The notes: generated from the sequence alone by a model not told the origin. DNA of 64,000 nucleotides from Klebsiella pneumoniae (GCF_000742135.1 NZ_KN046818.1:2992097-3056096), one strand, 5' to 3'; shown: positions 30,063 through 38,877, counted from the stretch's first letter. A program made the numbers and translations.

Positions 30063-30102
30063 ATGTTGCATTAATGCACATTTTAACGCAACAATGTTGC
30101 AT
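30063..30102. promoter_or_regulatory. Repeated ATGTTGCAT operator-like sites before thrS
   Basis: Two copies of atgttgcat (30063-30071 and 30094-30102) spaced by 31 bp, about three helical turns. The second lies within the palindrome gcaacaatgttgc (30088-30100). A third copy is at 30211. They resemble Zur half sites with GC replacing AT. Confidence 0.5.
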
Positions 30103-30208
30103 TAAAAGTGGCATGTCTGAGATATCAGCGCTTGCATAAGCCATGAAATACTGTGCCATCAGCTCTTAAATGATAAAGATAATTTTTCTCATTTAAATAT
30201 AGCCTGTG

Positions 30209-30239
30209 CTATGTTGCATAGTATAAGCTATGTTATAAC
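30209..30239. promoter_or_regulatory. Tandem Zur-like operators of sit operon
   Basis: Two palindromes: ctatgttgcatag (30209-30221) and gctatgttataac (30227-30239), the second one base off the GTTAT-N3-ATAAC consensus. Centres are 18 bp apart. They lie 44-74 bases upstream of sitA in the divergent thrS-sitA region. Confidence 0.6.
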
Positions 30240-30282
30240 ATTACTAATTATTAACAAACAGTGATTTCATCAGGAGATAACC

Positions 30283-31197
30283 ATGCTTCAACTAAAGACG
30301 GTAAAGATAATCCTGTTAAGCACCTTTATCACAGGACTGACAGCTATTCATGGCGCTTATGCTGCTGAAAAGTTTAAGGTCATCACGACATTCACGGTAA
30401 TTGCTGACATGGCACAGAACGTGGCAGGGGACGCCGCCGAAGTCAGTTCGATTACCCGGCCTGGCGCAGAAATCCATGAATATCAGCCTACAACCGGAGA
30501 TATAAAGCGTGCTCAGGGGGCACAGCTAATCCTTTCAAATGGCTTCAACCTCGAACTCTGGTTTCAAAAATTTTATCAACGATTGAAAAACGTACCGGAT
30601 GTGGTGGTCACTACAGGTATCACTCCAATAAGCATTACCGAGGGTCCGTATGATGGAAAACCAAATCCTCATGCCTGGATGTCGCCTGATAATGCACTGA
30701 TTTATGTAGATAATATTCGTGATGCGCTGGTGAAATACGATCAGGGAAATGCTGAAACTTACAAAGCCAATGCGGACGCCTATAAACAAAAGATCCGTCA
30801 GACGCTTGAACCGCTGCGTAAACAAATAGAAACCCTCCCTGCCGAACAGCGCTGGCTGGTATCGAGCGAAGGCGCATTTTCTTATCTGGCACGCGATCTG
30901 GGACTGAAAGAACTCTATCTATGGCCGATTAATGCCGATCAACAGGGAACCCCGCAACAGGTTCGTAACGTAATCGATAAAGTCCGGCAGAATAAAATTC
31001 CGGCGGTATTTAGCGAAAGTACCGTTTCCAATAAACCAGCCCGTCAGGTCGCACGCGAAACAGGTGCACATTATGGGGGCGTACTTTATGTGGATTCCCT
31101 GAGCGCAGCAAATGGCCCGGTTCCCACCTACCTTGATCTGCTGAACGTCACTACCCGGACAGTGGTACAGGGTTTGCACAGCGGAATGAAGGAGTAA
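30283..31197 (+). CDS. sitA: SitA/YfeA-type metal-binding protein
   Basis: Periplasmic solute-binding protein of an Mn/Fe (possibly Zn) ABC importer. 304 residues with signal peptide ending HGAYAA near residue 27. Metal ligands expected from the cluster A-I fold: His in GAEIHEYQP near 66, His in NPHAWMSP near 130, Glu in SSEGAFSYL near 196 and Asp in YVDSLSA near 271. The Glu (rather than His) at the third position fits the SitA/PsaA-type Mn/Fe group. An aggag site precedes the ATG. First gene of sitABCD. Confidence 0.92.
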   Translation: MLQLKTVKIILLSTFITGLTAIHGAYAAEKFKVITTFTVIADMAQNVAGDAAEVSSITRPGAEIHEYQPTTGDIKRAQGAQLILSNGFNLELWFQKFYQRLKNVPDVVVTTGITPISITEGPYDGKPNPHAWMSPDNALIYVDNIRDALVKYDQGNAETYKANADAYKQKIRQTLEPLRKQIETLPAEQRWLVSSEGAFSYLARDLGLKELYLWPINADQQGTPQQVRNVIDKVRQNKIPAVFSESTVSNKPARQVARETGAHYGGVLYVDSLSAANGPVPTYLDLLNVTTRTVVQGLHSGMKE

Positions 31198-31200
31198 AAG

Positions 31201-32023
31201 ATGAGCCAGGCGGCAGGCATCACAGTAGCGGGCTTAACTGTTGTTTATCGTAACGGCCATAAGGCATTACAGAATGCATCATTCAGCGTCCCTAAAGGTT
31301 CGAACGCGGCCCTGCTGGGGGTAAATGGTTCCGAAAAATCCACACTATTCAGGGCAATGATGGGATTCGTATCCCCTTCATACGGAACGATTTCACTTCT
31401 CGGGATGCCTCCTGCACAGGCGCTTCGCCGCAATATTATTGCCTATGTACCTCAGTCCGAGGAAATTGACTGGTCGTTCCCGGTATTGGTGGAAGATGTC
31501 GTCATGATGGGCCGGTATGGCCATATGGGTATGCTGCGTAGAGCGGGGTAAAGAAGATCGCAGGATCGTTAATGATGCGCTTGAGCGTGTAGATATGCTT
31601 CCTTACCGCCACCGGCAGATTGGTGAATTATCCGGAGGGCAAAAGAAGCGGGTGTTCCTCGCGCGTTCTATTGCACAACGGGGCAAAGTAATCCTTCTTG
31701 ATGAGCCTTTTACCGGTGTGGATGTCAATACCGAAAAGAAAATCATCACGCTGCTTGGCGAACTGAAAGAAGAAGGCAGCACCCTGGTGGTTTCAACGCA
31801 TAACCTTACCTCCGTATCCTAATATTGTGATTATACCGTTCTGGTGAAAGGCACCGTGCTGGCAAGCGGTCCTGTCGCCACGACATTTACGCCGGAAAAT
31901 ATAAAAAAGACGTTTAGTGCAAACATTGAGAGTGAGTCAGATATATTGCCAGTTCAGGGAGGATCAACACAGCCAAATTATCAACCTTCCGCTGAATATG
32001 AAGATAAAGGCAGGTCATCATGA
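31201..32023 (+). pseudogene. sitB: SitB-type ATPase with three inactivating lesions
   Basis: ATP-binding subunit of the Sit importer, decayed. (1) The Walker A motif reads VNGSEKST, with Glu instead of the invariant Gly. (2) A G run at 31545-31548 has one G too many; three Gs would read [13 protein letters not shown] across the break. (3) A TAA at 31820 interrupts [19 protein letters not shown]. Walker B VILLDEPF and signature LSGGQKKR are still readable. The native frame ends at a TGA overlapping the sitC ATG (32020). More than one independent lesion makes sequencing error unlikely. Confidence 0.9.
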
Positions 32024-32880
32024 GCTGGCTTCTGGAGCCTTTTGGTTATCAATACATGCTCAATGCCATGTGGATTTCGGCAATGGTCGGAGGAATATGT
32101 GCTTTTTTATCCTGTTATCTGATGTTGAAGGGTTGGTCACTAATTGGCGATGCGCTGTCCCATTCTATCGTACCCGGAGTAGCTGGCGCTTTTATGCTGG
32201 GACTGCCCTTCTCGGTGGGTGCGTTTGTTTCTGGCGGGCTGGCAGCAGGCAGCATGTTCCTTCTTAATCAACGTACCCGTCTAAAAGAAGATGTCATCAT
32301 TGGTTTGATCTTTTCATCCTTTTTCGCGCTTGGATTATTTATCATCTCGCTGAATCCTGTTTCGGTAAATATACAATCAATCATTCTGGAAAATATCCTG
32401 GCGGTTCCGCCAGAAGATATTCTTCAGCTTACCGTCATTGGCATTATTTCGGTTATTACGTTGTTATTAAAATGGAGAGATTTATTACTGACCTTTTTCG
32501 ATGAAAATCATGCGCGGGCGGTAGGATTACATCCGGAAAGGCTTAATATATTATTTTTCCTTCTGTTAACCCTCTCCACCGTTGCGGCATTACAGACCGT
32601 AGGCGCGTTCATGGTGATCTGCCTTGTGGTAACGCCTGGCGCAACGGCCTGGCTGCTTACTGATCGCTTCCCCCGCCTGGTCTGTATTGCGGTGACCATA
32701 GGCAGTGTCACCAGCTTTCTGGGTGCGTGGGCAAGTTATTACCTTGATGGCGTAACGGGTGGCATTATCGTGGTCGCTCAGACCCTCATTTTCTTGCTGG
32801 TGTTCATTTTCGCCCCGGTACATGGCTTACTGGCGAACCGCCGATCGGTTTCTCAGTCAAAAGGACCGCGTAAATGCTGA
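32020..32880 (+). CDS. sitC: SitC-type metal transporter permease
   Basis: Permease of the ABC-3 (ZnuB/SitC) family. 286 residues, about eight transmembrane helices, with family motif KGWSLIGDALSHSIVPGVAG near residue 38 and GAFMVICLVVTPGA near 203. It overlaps the original sitB stop and the sitD start, so it was part of a translationally coupled operon. Intact, although its ATPase partner is broken. Confidence 0.92.
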   Translation: MSWLLEPFGYQYMLNAMWISAMVGGICAFLSCYLMLKGWSLIGDALSHSIVPGVAGAFMLGLPFSVGAFVSGGLAAGSMFLLNQRTRLKEDVIIGLIFSSFFALGLFIISLNPVSVNIQSIILENILAVPPEDILQLTVIGIISVITLLLKWRDLLLTFFDENHARAVGLHPERLNILFFLLLTLSTVAALQTVGAFMVICLVVTPGATAWLLTDRFPRLVCIAVTIGSVTSFLGAWASYYLDGVTGGIIVVAQTLIFLLVFIFAPVHGLLANRRSVSQSKGPRKC

Positions 32881-33701
32881 ATATGCTCATTGAACCTTTC
32901 CGCTTTGACTTCATCAATTATGCCCTTATAATCGCGCTGCTGGTCTCTGTTCCCTGCGCCCTGCTGTCTGTTTTTCTCGTGCTGAAAGGTTGGGCTCTGA
33001 TGGGGGATGCCATGAGCCATGCCGTGTTTCCCGGGGTTGTACTGGCCTGGATTGTAGGGTTGCCATTAGGCACCGGAGCTTTTGTGGCTGGATTATCCTG
33101 TGCTTTACTTACCGGATATATTAAAGATAACAGCCGCATAAAGCAGGATACGCTGCTGGGTATCATTTTTTCGGGTATGTTCGCCTCCGGACTGATTTTG
33201 TATGTCTCAGTCCGTCCGGATGTTCCGCTTGAACATATCCTCTTTGGCGACATGCTTGGTATAAACGCCACCGACATACTCCAGACGGGCACCATTGCCT
33301 TATTTATACTGCTGATTAGCGGAATTAAATGGCGTGATTTCCTGCTTTACTGTTTTGATATTCAGCAGGCCAGGGTCAGTGGACTACGGACGGGATGGCT
33401 CTATTACGGATTACTGAGCATGATTTCGCTTACTGTTGTCGCCACGCTAAAGTCCGTGGGGATTATTTTATCCGTCTCTTTGCTTATCGCGCCCGGTGCT
33501 ATTGCAGTTCTTTTGACGCAACGATTTAACAACGCATTATTCATCGCTGTGGCTTTATCGGCTCTGGTATCAACGACCGGCGTTTACCTCTCTTATTTCA
33601 TTGATAGTGCGCCTGCGCCAACGGTTGTTTTGCTTTTTGCCCTAGTATTTATAGTTATTTTTATATACTCAAGCTTTAAATATAATGAGAAATATCTCTG
33701 A
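32874..33701 (+). CDS. sitD: SitD-type metal transporter permease
   Basis: Second ABC-3 permease of the Sit importer. 275 residues, about eight helices, with motif GWALMGDAMSHAVFPGVVLA near residue 38 and SVGIILSVSLLIAPGA near 197. The ATG at 32874 follows aagga and overlaps sitC by seven bases. The next gene follows after 15 bases and is probably co-transcribed. Confidence 0.92.
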   Translation: MLNMLIEPFRFDFINYALIIALLVSVPCALLSVFLVLKGWALMGDAMSHAVFPGVVLAWIVGLPLGTGAFVAGLSCALLTGYIKDNSRIKQDTLLGIIFSGMFASGLILYVSVRPDVPLEHILFGDMLGINATDILQTGTIALFILLISGIKWRDFLLYCFDIQQARVSGLRTGWLYYGLLSMISLTVVATLKSVGIILSVSLLIAPGAIAVLLTQRFNNALFIAVALSALVSTTGVYLSYFIDSAPAPTVVLLFALVFIVIFIYSSFKYNEKYL

Positions 33702-33716
33702 GGAAGTTGATATTTT

Positions 33717-34526
33717 ATGAAAAAAGCAATTATCTTTCTCCTTTCATTTTATAGCTGCGTGGGATTCGCTGAGCCTCAGCAGGCACGAAGCGACTATTCT
33801 ATTGAAGAAAGTCAGGCGATAGTTAACAAAATCCTTCATACCACTTCGTTGTACAGAAATGGCCTCAGCTATAATGAACGCGTTGCTGAGATATCCTCCC
33901 GTTTCCTCGGAACGCCTTACCAGGCGCATACACTGATTGGATCATCTTCGATGCAAGAGAGGCTGGTCACTAATCCCAGTACCGTGGAATGTTTTACTTT
34001 TCTTGATTATGTTCGCTCCATGGCGCACGCCAGTAGCTGGCAAACTTATGTATCTGAACTTGTTAAGACTCGTTATACAAACGGAATGATTGATTTTACT
34101 GGCAGAAAACATTTTTTCACGGACTGGGCGGTCATATCTCCGCGAAATGCACAAGATGTTACTCAGGACATCAGTCCGTATACTATTACTGTCAACAAAC
34201 AGCTAAACCAAAAGAATAAAAAACAAGAATATGTTAAGGGTCTCGGCATTATCTCACGACGGATAAGTTACATACCGGCTTCTGCAATAGATAAAGAGGT
34301 AATAAATAAACTGCAAACAGGTGATTATGTGGGTATTTATTCAACAAAAAGAGGCCTGGATGTTTCACATGTTGGGATCATTATCAAAGACCACAATAAC
34401 ATCTGGTTCAGAAATGCATCGTCATTAGCGAAAAACAGAAAGGTAGTTGACTCACCTTTTATTAGATACATGGCTACAAAACCGGGTATTGTAGTTTTAC
34501 GAGACAAAACAGATCAATACCCCTGA
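33717..34526 (+). CDS. DUF1460 (NlpC/P60-like amidase) exported protein
   Basis: 269-residue exported protein with signal peptide MKKAIIFLLSFYSCVGFAEP. The DUF1460 fold belongs to the papain-like NlpC/P60 superfamily: Cys in STVECFTFLDYV near residue 99 is the likely nucleophile and His in LDVSHVGIII near 220 its partner. Characterised relatives act on the peptidoglycan amide bond. It sits right after sitD; DUF1460 genes recur in predicted zinc regulons, and a Cys amidase could replace zinc-dependent amidases. That replacement role is inferred. Confidence 0.8.
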   Translation: MKKAIIFLLSFYSCVGFAEPQQARSDYSIEESQAIVNKILHTTSLYRNGLSYNERVAEISSRFLGTPYQAHTLIGSSSMQERLVTNPSTVECFTFLDYVRSMAHASSWQTYVSELVKTRYTNGMIDFTGRKHFFTDWAVISPRNAQDVTQDISPYTITVNKQLNQKNKKQEYVKGLGIISRRISYIPASAIDKEVINKLQTGDYVGIYSTKRGLDVSHVGIIIKDHNNIWFRNASSLAKNRKVVDSPFIRYMATKPGIVVLRDKTDQYP

Positions 34527-34542
34527 AAAGTAGAATAGTGTG

Positions 34543-35409
34543 TCAGGCAATAGCGCCTTTCCCCACTCCCTCAAAGGCATGGACTTCTATTTTCGCTGCG
34601 GGTAAACCGTGCTCAATTGACTGCCTGATAAATAAAGCCAGTGACTCAACCGTGGTATCACACGGCAGAATATCTACTACCTCAGAACAAAGCATGATTT
34701 CAAAGTATCCCTGAGAACTCCGCCAGGAAGAACATGTCAGCCCCTTATGCCAGTATGCAACGGCACGCGGTGAAAGTGTTGTCACTGTAACGACATCTTC
34801 CCGGCTTAATAGATAAGCGTTATTCCATCGCGTTGCCCACTTCTGTTCCCACATATGGCTTCGCTCACCATCCACAAAAATTCTGATCGCAGAGCGATGC
34901 CCATGCGCTATTCTCTGGCAATTTCCGCGGTGTTTTTTCAGTCCATGCGAGTAGTGATAACTGTCCCCATTAATACTTTCCGGCCGTAACGTTATCGTTA
35001 TGTCTTTTACTCCTTGCGGCAAACACGCCAGTAAATGTTTTTCTATTTGGGATTCAAGGCAACGGGAATTAATATTATCTGTTTGGACCAGCCAGAAACT
35101 CTCCTGCGGCCCGGAAATAAAACACTGGGTCTCCCCATTCTTGCGCAGCATGGCGACTTCCGTCGTAGTGCCTGCATGACTAACAATAATATGACTATTT
35201 TGTTCCGGCACAATCAGGACATGATCGGCCAGTTTATCAATTTCATGTTTGATACTTTTTTTAGCATGTGAGAAATCCATTACCATTGACTCAGCATTCA
35301 GATCTCCCTCAAGAATAATATCAACAATAAGGCTATCGCCAATCAACCCGGATTCCGCATCAAGGAAACTAAAATCCATGACCGTCAGATCATTAATAAA
35401 AAGTTTCAC
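34543..35409 (-). CDS. QueD/PTPS-like protein with two T-fold halves
   Basis: 288 residues, more than twice the length of E. coli QueD (121). The N-terminal half has MVMDFSHAKKSIKHEIDKL and ADHVLIV, a PTPS dimer-interface signature. The second half has the zinc and catalytic set HYSHGLKKHRGNC-HGHR near residues 168-190. So it is probably a 6-carboxy- or 6-pyruvoyl-tetrahydropterin synthase family member acting near queuosine or folate synthesis. GTG at 35409 is preferred as the start because aaagaggt lies just before it. Confidence 0.75.
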   Translation of the reverse strand: MKLFINDLTVMDFSFLDAESGLIGDSLIVDIILEGDLNAESMVMDFSHAKKSIKHEIDKLADHVLIVPEQNSHIIVSHAGTTTEVAMLRKNGETQCFISGPQESFWLVQTDNINSRCLESQIEKHLLACLPQGVKDITITLRPESINGDSYHYSHGLKKHRGNCQRIAHGHRSAIRIFVDGERSHMWEQKWATRWNNAYLLSREDVVTVTTLSPRAVAYWHKGLTCSSWRSSQGYFEIMLCSEVVDILPCDTTVESLALFIRQSIEHGLPAAKIEVHAFEGVGKGAIA

Positions 35410-35431
35410 CGCTACCTCTTTAATAAAACAG

Positions 35432-35463
35432 AAAAGCCTCTTCCGCAAAAGGAAAGAAGAGGC
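35432..35463 (-). terminator. Terminator of the dksA-folE2-gamma-CA operon
   Basis: On the minus strand gcctcttc/gaagaggc forms an 8-bp stem followed by tttt (complement of 35432-35435). It lies between the end of the carbonic anhydrase gene and the start of the QueD-like gene. Confidence 0.75.
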
Positions 35464-35538
35464 AAGTATCATTTTGCTACATTAATAACAAATCGTTAAT
35501 AATACGGTGTTACGTTAACGGCACTAGCCGAGCCATAC

Positions 35539-36099
35539 TCAGAATTCATTGCGTAACTTCTGATAACCTTCGACCAGTTTAACGTTGGTACTGGCCACTT
35601 CTTCTGAAAATTGTAAAGAAGCGGGGTCTACCCTCGAATAACTATTAAGATCGGAATCAGGCCCCACGCGTTCCGTTGATGGAATATAGGTATTCTCAGG
35701 CAAGGTAACGCCATCCACAACTGCATTATAGCGAATAACACAACCAGTCTGAATATGACAGTTAAACAACACGCTGTTGAATCCAATAAATACCCGCTCG
35801 TCAACCTGACAGGGGCCATGCACTATTGCACGGTGGGCAATAGACGTTCCGCTTCCTATTGTCACTGGCGCGCCGCTTTTTGAGTGAATAACCACCCCGT
35901 CCTGAATATTAGAGTGGGAATGGATAATGATAGGATCCATATCCCCGTCTGCATTTAGCTCGTCAGCCCGGATAACCGCATAAGGTCCGACGTAAACATA
36001 ATCATGAATAATGACACGTCCACAAATTACCGCGGTGGGATCGATATAGGCCTTTGTTGACACCACTGGGGTATGACCTGATGGGTTTTTACGTAACAT
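35539..36099 (-). CDS. Gamma-class carbonic anhydrase-like protein
   Basis: 186-residue left-handed beta-helix (hexapeptide repeat) protein of the gamma carbonic anhydrase/YrdA/CaiE group. Three metal-ligand His are seen in VVIHSKSG, TSIAHRA and IVHGP, near residues 77-106. Gamma-class enzymes can use Fe or Co as well as Zn, so it may replace the zinc-dependent beta enzyme. ATG at 36099 follows aaggaag and overlaps the folE2 end by 11 bases. Last gene of the dksA operon. Confidence 0.85.
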   Translation of the reverse strand: MLRKNPSGHTPVVSTKAYIDPTAVICGRVIIHDYVYVGPYAVIRADELNADGDMDPIIIHSHSNIQDGVVIHSKSGAPVTIGSGTSIAHRAIVHGPCQVDERVFIGFNSVLFNCHIQTGCVIRYNAVVDGVTLPENTYIPSTERVGPDSDLNSYSRVDPASLQFSEEVASTNVKLVEGYQKLRNEF

Positions 36100-37024
36100 T
36101 TTTACTTCCTTTCCAGTGAATACGGGCAACGGCATTATGAGGATGCAGGCTTTCCTGATGCTCAACCCTGATATCAAATGCTTCACAAAAGGGTGCACAA
36201 CGAAAAACGTTATTGAGCCGACGGGCAGCATCTTCGCAAAACATCAGATTCTGACCGTTAGCCACCGCAAAAGCCTGTTCGTCGCTCCGCTTGACAACCG
36301 TTTGCACGGCTGTCCCGAGAGCAACTTCAGCATAATCAATCAGTTCAATCACAGGCAGTGATTTTGCTTCAGGATTAAGACGGATACTCACCCATGCCCA
36401 GCTTCGCTGGCTGTGCGGGGTTGCCGGCATTCCTTTCTCAACAAGCCAGTCGGCTATTTCTGCTGCCGGGAGCCTGTCGATCCTGTTACCAAAGTCTTTG
36501 CTAAACTGCAAACCCGCGACGTGGCGGCTAAGTGCAGCGGAAGCCGGGCAGGTGGACGAATAAGGGATACCCACTTTGAGGGTAACCGTAAAAGATTGCC
36601 TGAGTTCGGCGCTCAGAGTCAGAGGATAAGCTTTCCAGCCGGAGTGATTAGAATTTAACGACTTACGCGACAGTAACAAATCCCCTGAAATCTCAATACT
36701 GGCTTCATCACTACGTCCCTGATGAGATACCAGAAATGCTTTCAACACATGTTGCAATAATGCCGGTGTGATTTCCCCTTGTGTCAGTTCGTCCAGAAGA
36801 AGATAAAGACGAGACATATGGATCCCCTTTTCAGCTTCAGGTGAACTGAGAAGGTTTATGCCGGCATTGACCTTTGCTGATACCGGCCTGCCTGCGATGT
36901 CTATCGGCAGGTCAATTTGTTCCATGCCAACCCAGGATAATGACTCGCCCTCACCGTCACCCTTAGTGGACTGAATATCCGGTAGCATTCCGGGGCATAA
37001 GGTTTGTTTGGCTGCAATACTCAT
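36089..37024 (-). CDS. folE2: GTP cyclohydrolase IB (FolE2)
   Basis: Makes 7,8-dihydroneopterin triphosphate from GTP for folate and queuosine. The type IB enzyme accepts Mn and other metals, and replaces zinc-dependent FolE when zinc is scarce. 311 residues with family segments KGIHMSRLY near 67, the metal Cys in GIPYSSTCPASAALSRH near 155 and PHSQRSWAWV near 206. It follows dksA by 63 bases and overlaps the carbonic anhydrase gene. Confidence 0.92.
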   Translation of the reverse strand: MSIAAKQTLCPGMLPDIQSTKGDGEGESLSWVGMEQIDLPIDIAGRPVSAKVNAGINLLSSPEAEKGIHMSRLYLLLDELTQGEITPALLQHVLKAFLVSHQGRSDEASIEISGDLLLSRKSLNSNHSGWKAYPLTLSAELRQSFTVTLKVGIPYSSTCPASAALSRHVAGLQFSKDFGNRIDRLPAAEIADWLVEKGMPATPHSQRSWAWVSIRLNPEAKSLPVIELIDYAEVALGTAVQTVVKRSDEQAFAVANGQNLMFCEDAARRLNNVFRCAPFCEAFDIRVEHQESLHPHNAVARIHWKGSKNVT

Positions 37025-37087
37025 ATATACCTGCCTGATCTGATATTTACTCTCATCCCTACCCTGCCCCCTGCCTGAGCCACCGCT

Positions 37088-37510
37088 TTATTTCTTTCGG
37101 TACTGAATCTCAACTTTTTCCTCCTTTATTTTGGCTTCAATACTTAATTCTGCGGTGGACCTGAGTAGCAGGCGTTGCAGACCGATAGGTTCGCCTGTAT
37201 CCCGGCAGAAGCCATATTCTCCTTTTTCAAGCCGCATAAGCGCTGCATCATATTTCGGCAACAGGCGGCTTTCTCTGTCTATCTGTCTGAACAGCAGACG
37301 TAACTGCTCTTCACGAATGGCGATGTCACCTTCGTCACCCGTTTCTGGATTATCCTGCAGTTGTTGCTTCATCTGGTCTATATGATCAAGCACCTCCTGC
37401 CTTTCGTGGCGGATAAGCCGCCGGAAGTAGTCCTGTTGCACAGGATTCATGTAATCTTCTGGCAGCATCGCCAGGATTTTTTCTCGTTCAGCGCGGGTAG
37501 GTTTAGTCAT
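37088..37510 (-). CDS. dksA: Zinc-finger-less DksA paralogue (DksA2)
   Basis: RNA polymerase secondary-channel regulator acting with ppGpp. 140 residues with an N-terminal coiled coil and YDAALMRLEKGEYG before the finger. The four-Cys zinc finger of DksA is almost gone: it reads GFCRDTGEPIGLQRLLLRST-ELSIEAK, keeping only the first Cys. This is the zinc-independent DksA2 type known from Pseudomonas. A Zur-like operator lies 31 bases upstream of the start; folE2 and the carbonic anhydrase gene follow. Confidence 0.93.
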   Translation of the reverse strand: MTKPTRAEREKILAMLPEDYMNPVQQDYFRRLIRHERQEVLDHIDQMKQQLQDNPETGDEGDIAIREEQLRLLFRQIDRESRLLPKYDAALMRLEKGEYGFCRDTGEPIGLQRLLLRSTAELSIEAKIKEEKVEIQYRKK

Positions 37511-37541
37511 GTCCTGTACCGATAAAATTGCGTAATGAAAC

Positions 37542-37554
37542 GTTATAACATAAC
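37542..37554. promoter_or_regulatory. Zur-like operator of dksA operon
   Basis: gttataacataac, exact reverse complement of the operators at 17569 and 40832. It lies 32-44 bases upstream of the dksA start, where it would overlap the promoter. Confidence 0.72.
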
Positions 37555-37580
37555 ATTAACTGCCGCTGCAAAATAACCTG

Positions 37581-38780
37581 TTAAGCCAGCCGGGCCACTT
37601 TCGTGGGCCAGGGATCGTGGAAAATCCCCCCCTGCTGCCACCAGAGAATTTCCTCTTCAGTGAGTAAACACTGGCGCAATGCGAGGGCAAAATCGTCAAT
37701 TTCGCCGCTCTCGCCAATAACAGTCAGGCGGCAGCGCCGGTCACCAAATCTGCCAGGCATTTTTGCCAGTTGCTGACGGATAGCTGCGCGTTCTTCCTTT
37801 GACAATGAATTATCAGTGTGAGTCAGGACCCCGGCTTTCCAGTAGCTTATGAATTCGAGATTGATGCTCCCTGCTGCCTGGTTCCACAATAATGCCAGGT
37901 CATCCCTTCCCGGTAGCCAGAAAAACCCCTTGCTGCGGTAAACGCCTGCGCCCATGAAGCGATGGCAGGTATCCCACAGCCGCTGCGGATGAAATGGACG
38001 GTCATCCTCAATGACCCTCCACGAAATATCGTATTTTTTATCGGTTTCATCCGGCAAAACTGCGTCAATGGCATCCTGAAGCTCATCGATAAGTAACGCC
38101 ACCCGATGAAAATCGTAATCCGGCATGGAAAGCAATTCATCCAGCTGTAAATTTCCCCAGGGCACGGCCATAATTGCAACCTGGGGATTAAGGGGATGTA
38201 TGGCTCTGGCTACCTCAGTAACCACATAGAAGGGTAACCGGTCGTTTTTGGTTAATAAGAGCTTATTACAGAACATAATCTGTTCTGCCAGCAGGCTTTC
38301 CACTCCCCGGGTTCCTTTATTGAGGTGCTCCTGGAAAACCGGAATAAGCTTCTTTCCACCGTCGTAGTCATCATTAAGCATGACCGTATCAACAAGAGAC
38401 AAAAATGCTTTGAGACTTACCTGGGTATGTTCTCGCAGATAGCGGACCAGGGGAAGAGGATGGCTGCTACCTGAGGTTTCCAGTAAAATAAAATCCGCAG
38501 ACCGTTTTTCGAGCAGGTTTTTCAGCGCGGAATCCAGCTTCTGGATCCCGCTTCTGCTGCTGATACTGTCTGCTGAAATACTCACAAAATTGTTACTGGC
38601 TGCATCAACGATTTCTGTGTTGGCTATCAGGACGCCATCCACATCAAGTTCACTCATGTCATTAACGATGACGGATACAGTCATTCGCCGTTTGTGTGCC
38701 TGTGTAAGAAGGTTTTTTAGTAGAGTAGTTTTCCCTGCCCCCAGAAAACCATTAAGGATAATGAGCGGTGTTCTTTTCAT
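37581..38780 (-). CDS. COG0523 GTPase lacking the CxCC motif
   Basis: 399-residue G3E-family P-loop GTPase of COG0523, the group of putative metallochaperones. Walker [10 protein letters not shown] near residue 9, [13 protein letters not shown] near 37, and TKND near 185 are intact, and a C-terminal CobW_C-like region carries HPQRLW. The metal-binding CxCC expected after the switch region is absent; the segment reads NNFVSISADSISS. ATG at 38780 is chosen by homology; TTG at 38819 is possible. Divergent from a Fur-family regulator across a TGCAA/TTGCA palindrome. Confidence 0.82.
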   Translation of the reverse strand: MKRTPLIILNGFLGAGKTTLLKNLLTQAHKRRMTVSVIVNDMSELDVDGVLIANTEIVDAASNNFVSISADSISSRSGIQKLDSALKNLLEKRSADFILLETSGSSHPLPLVRYLREHTQVSLKAFLSLVDTVMLNDDYDGGKKLIPVFQEHLNKGTRGVESLLAEQIMFCNKLLLTKNDRLPFYVVTEVARAIHPLNPQVAIMAVPWGNLQLDELLSMPDYDFHRVALLIDELQDAIDAVLPDETDKKYDISWRVIEDDRPFHPQRLWDTCHRFMGAGVYRSKGFFWLPGRDDLALLWNQAAGSINLEFISYWKAGVLTHTDNSLSKEERAAIRQQLAKMPGRFGDRRCRLTVIGESGEIDDFALALRQCLLTEEEILWWQQGGIFHDPWPTKVARLA

Positions 38781-38810
38781 AGCATCCAGCCTTACGCCGC
38801 TAAACGTTAA

Positions 38811-38825
38811 TGCAATCAAGTTGCA
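38811..38825. promoter_or_regulatory. TGCAA-N5-TTGCA palindrome between COG0523 and Fur-family gene
   Basis: tgcaatcaagttgca: perfect 5-bp arms with a 5-base centre, in the divergent region. It resembles the ATGTTGCAT sites at 30063, 30094 and 30211 more than the GTTAT-N3-ATAAC boxes, so it may bind a different regulator. Confidence 0.4.
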
Positions 38826-38877
38826 ATAATACCAGCTTCCTGCCAGAATTCAAATGACATGACTCGGAGGGGAAAAT

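Noticed and set aside
30283..33701. Assigning the sit operon to zinc transport only
   Set aside because: Sequence relatives transport Mn and Fe and the third ligand is Glu; only the upstream operators suggest zinc control.
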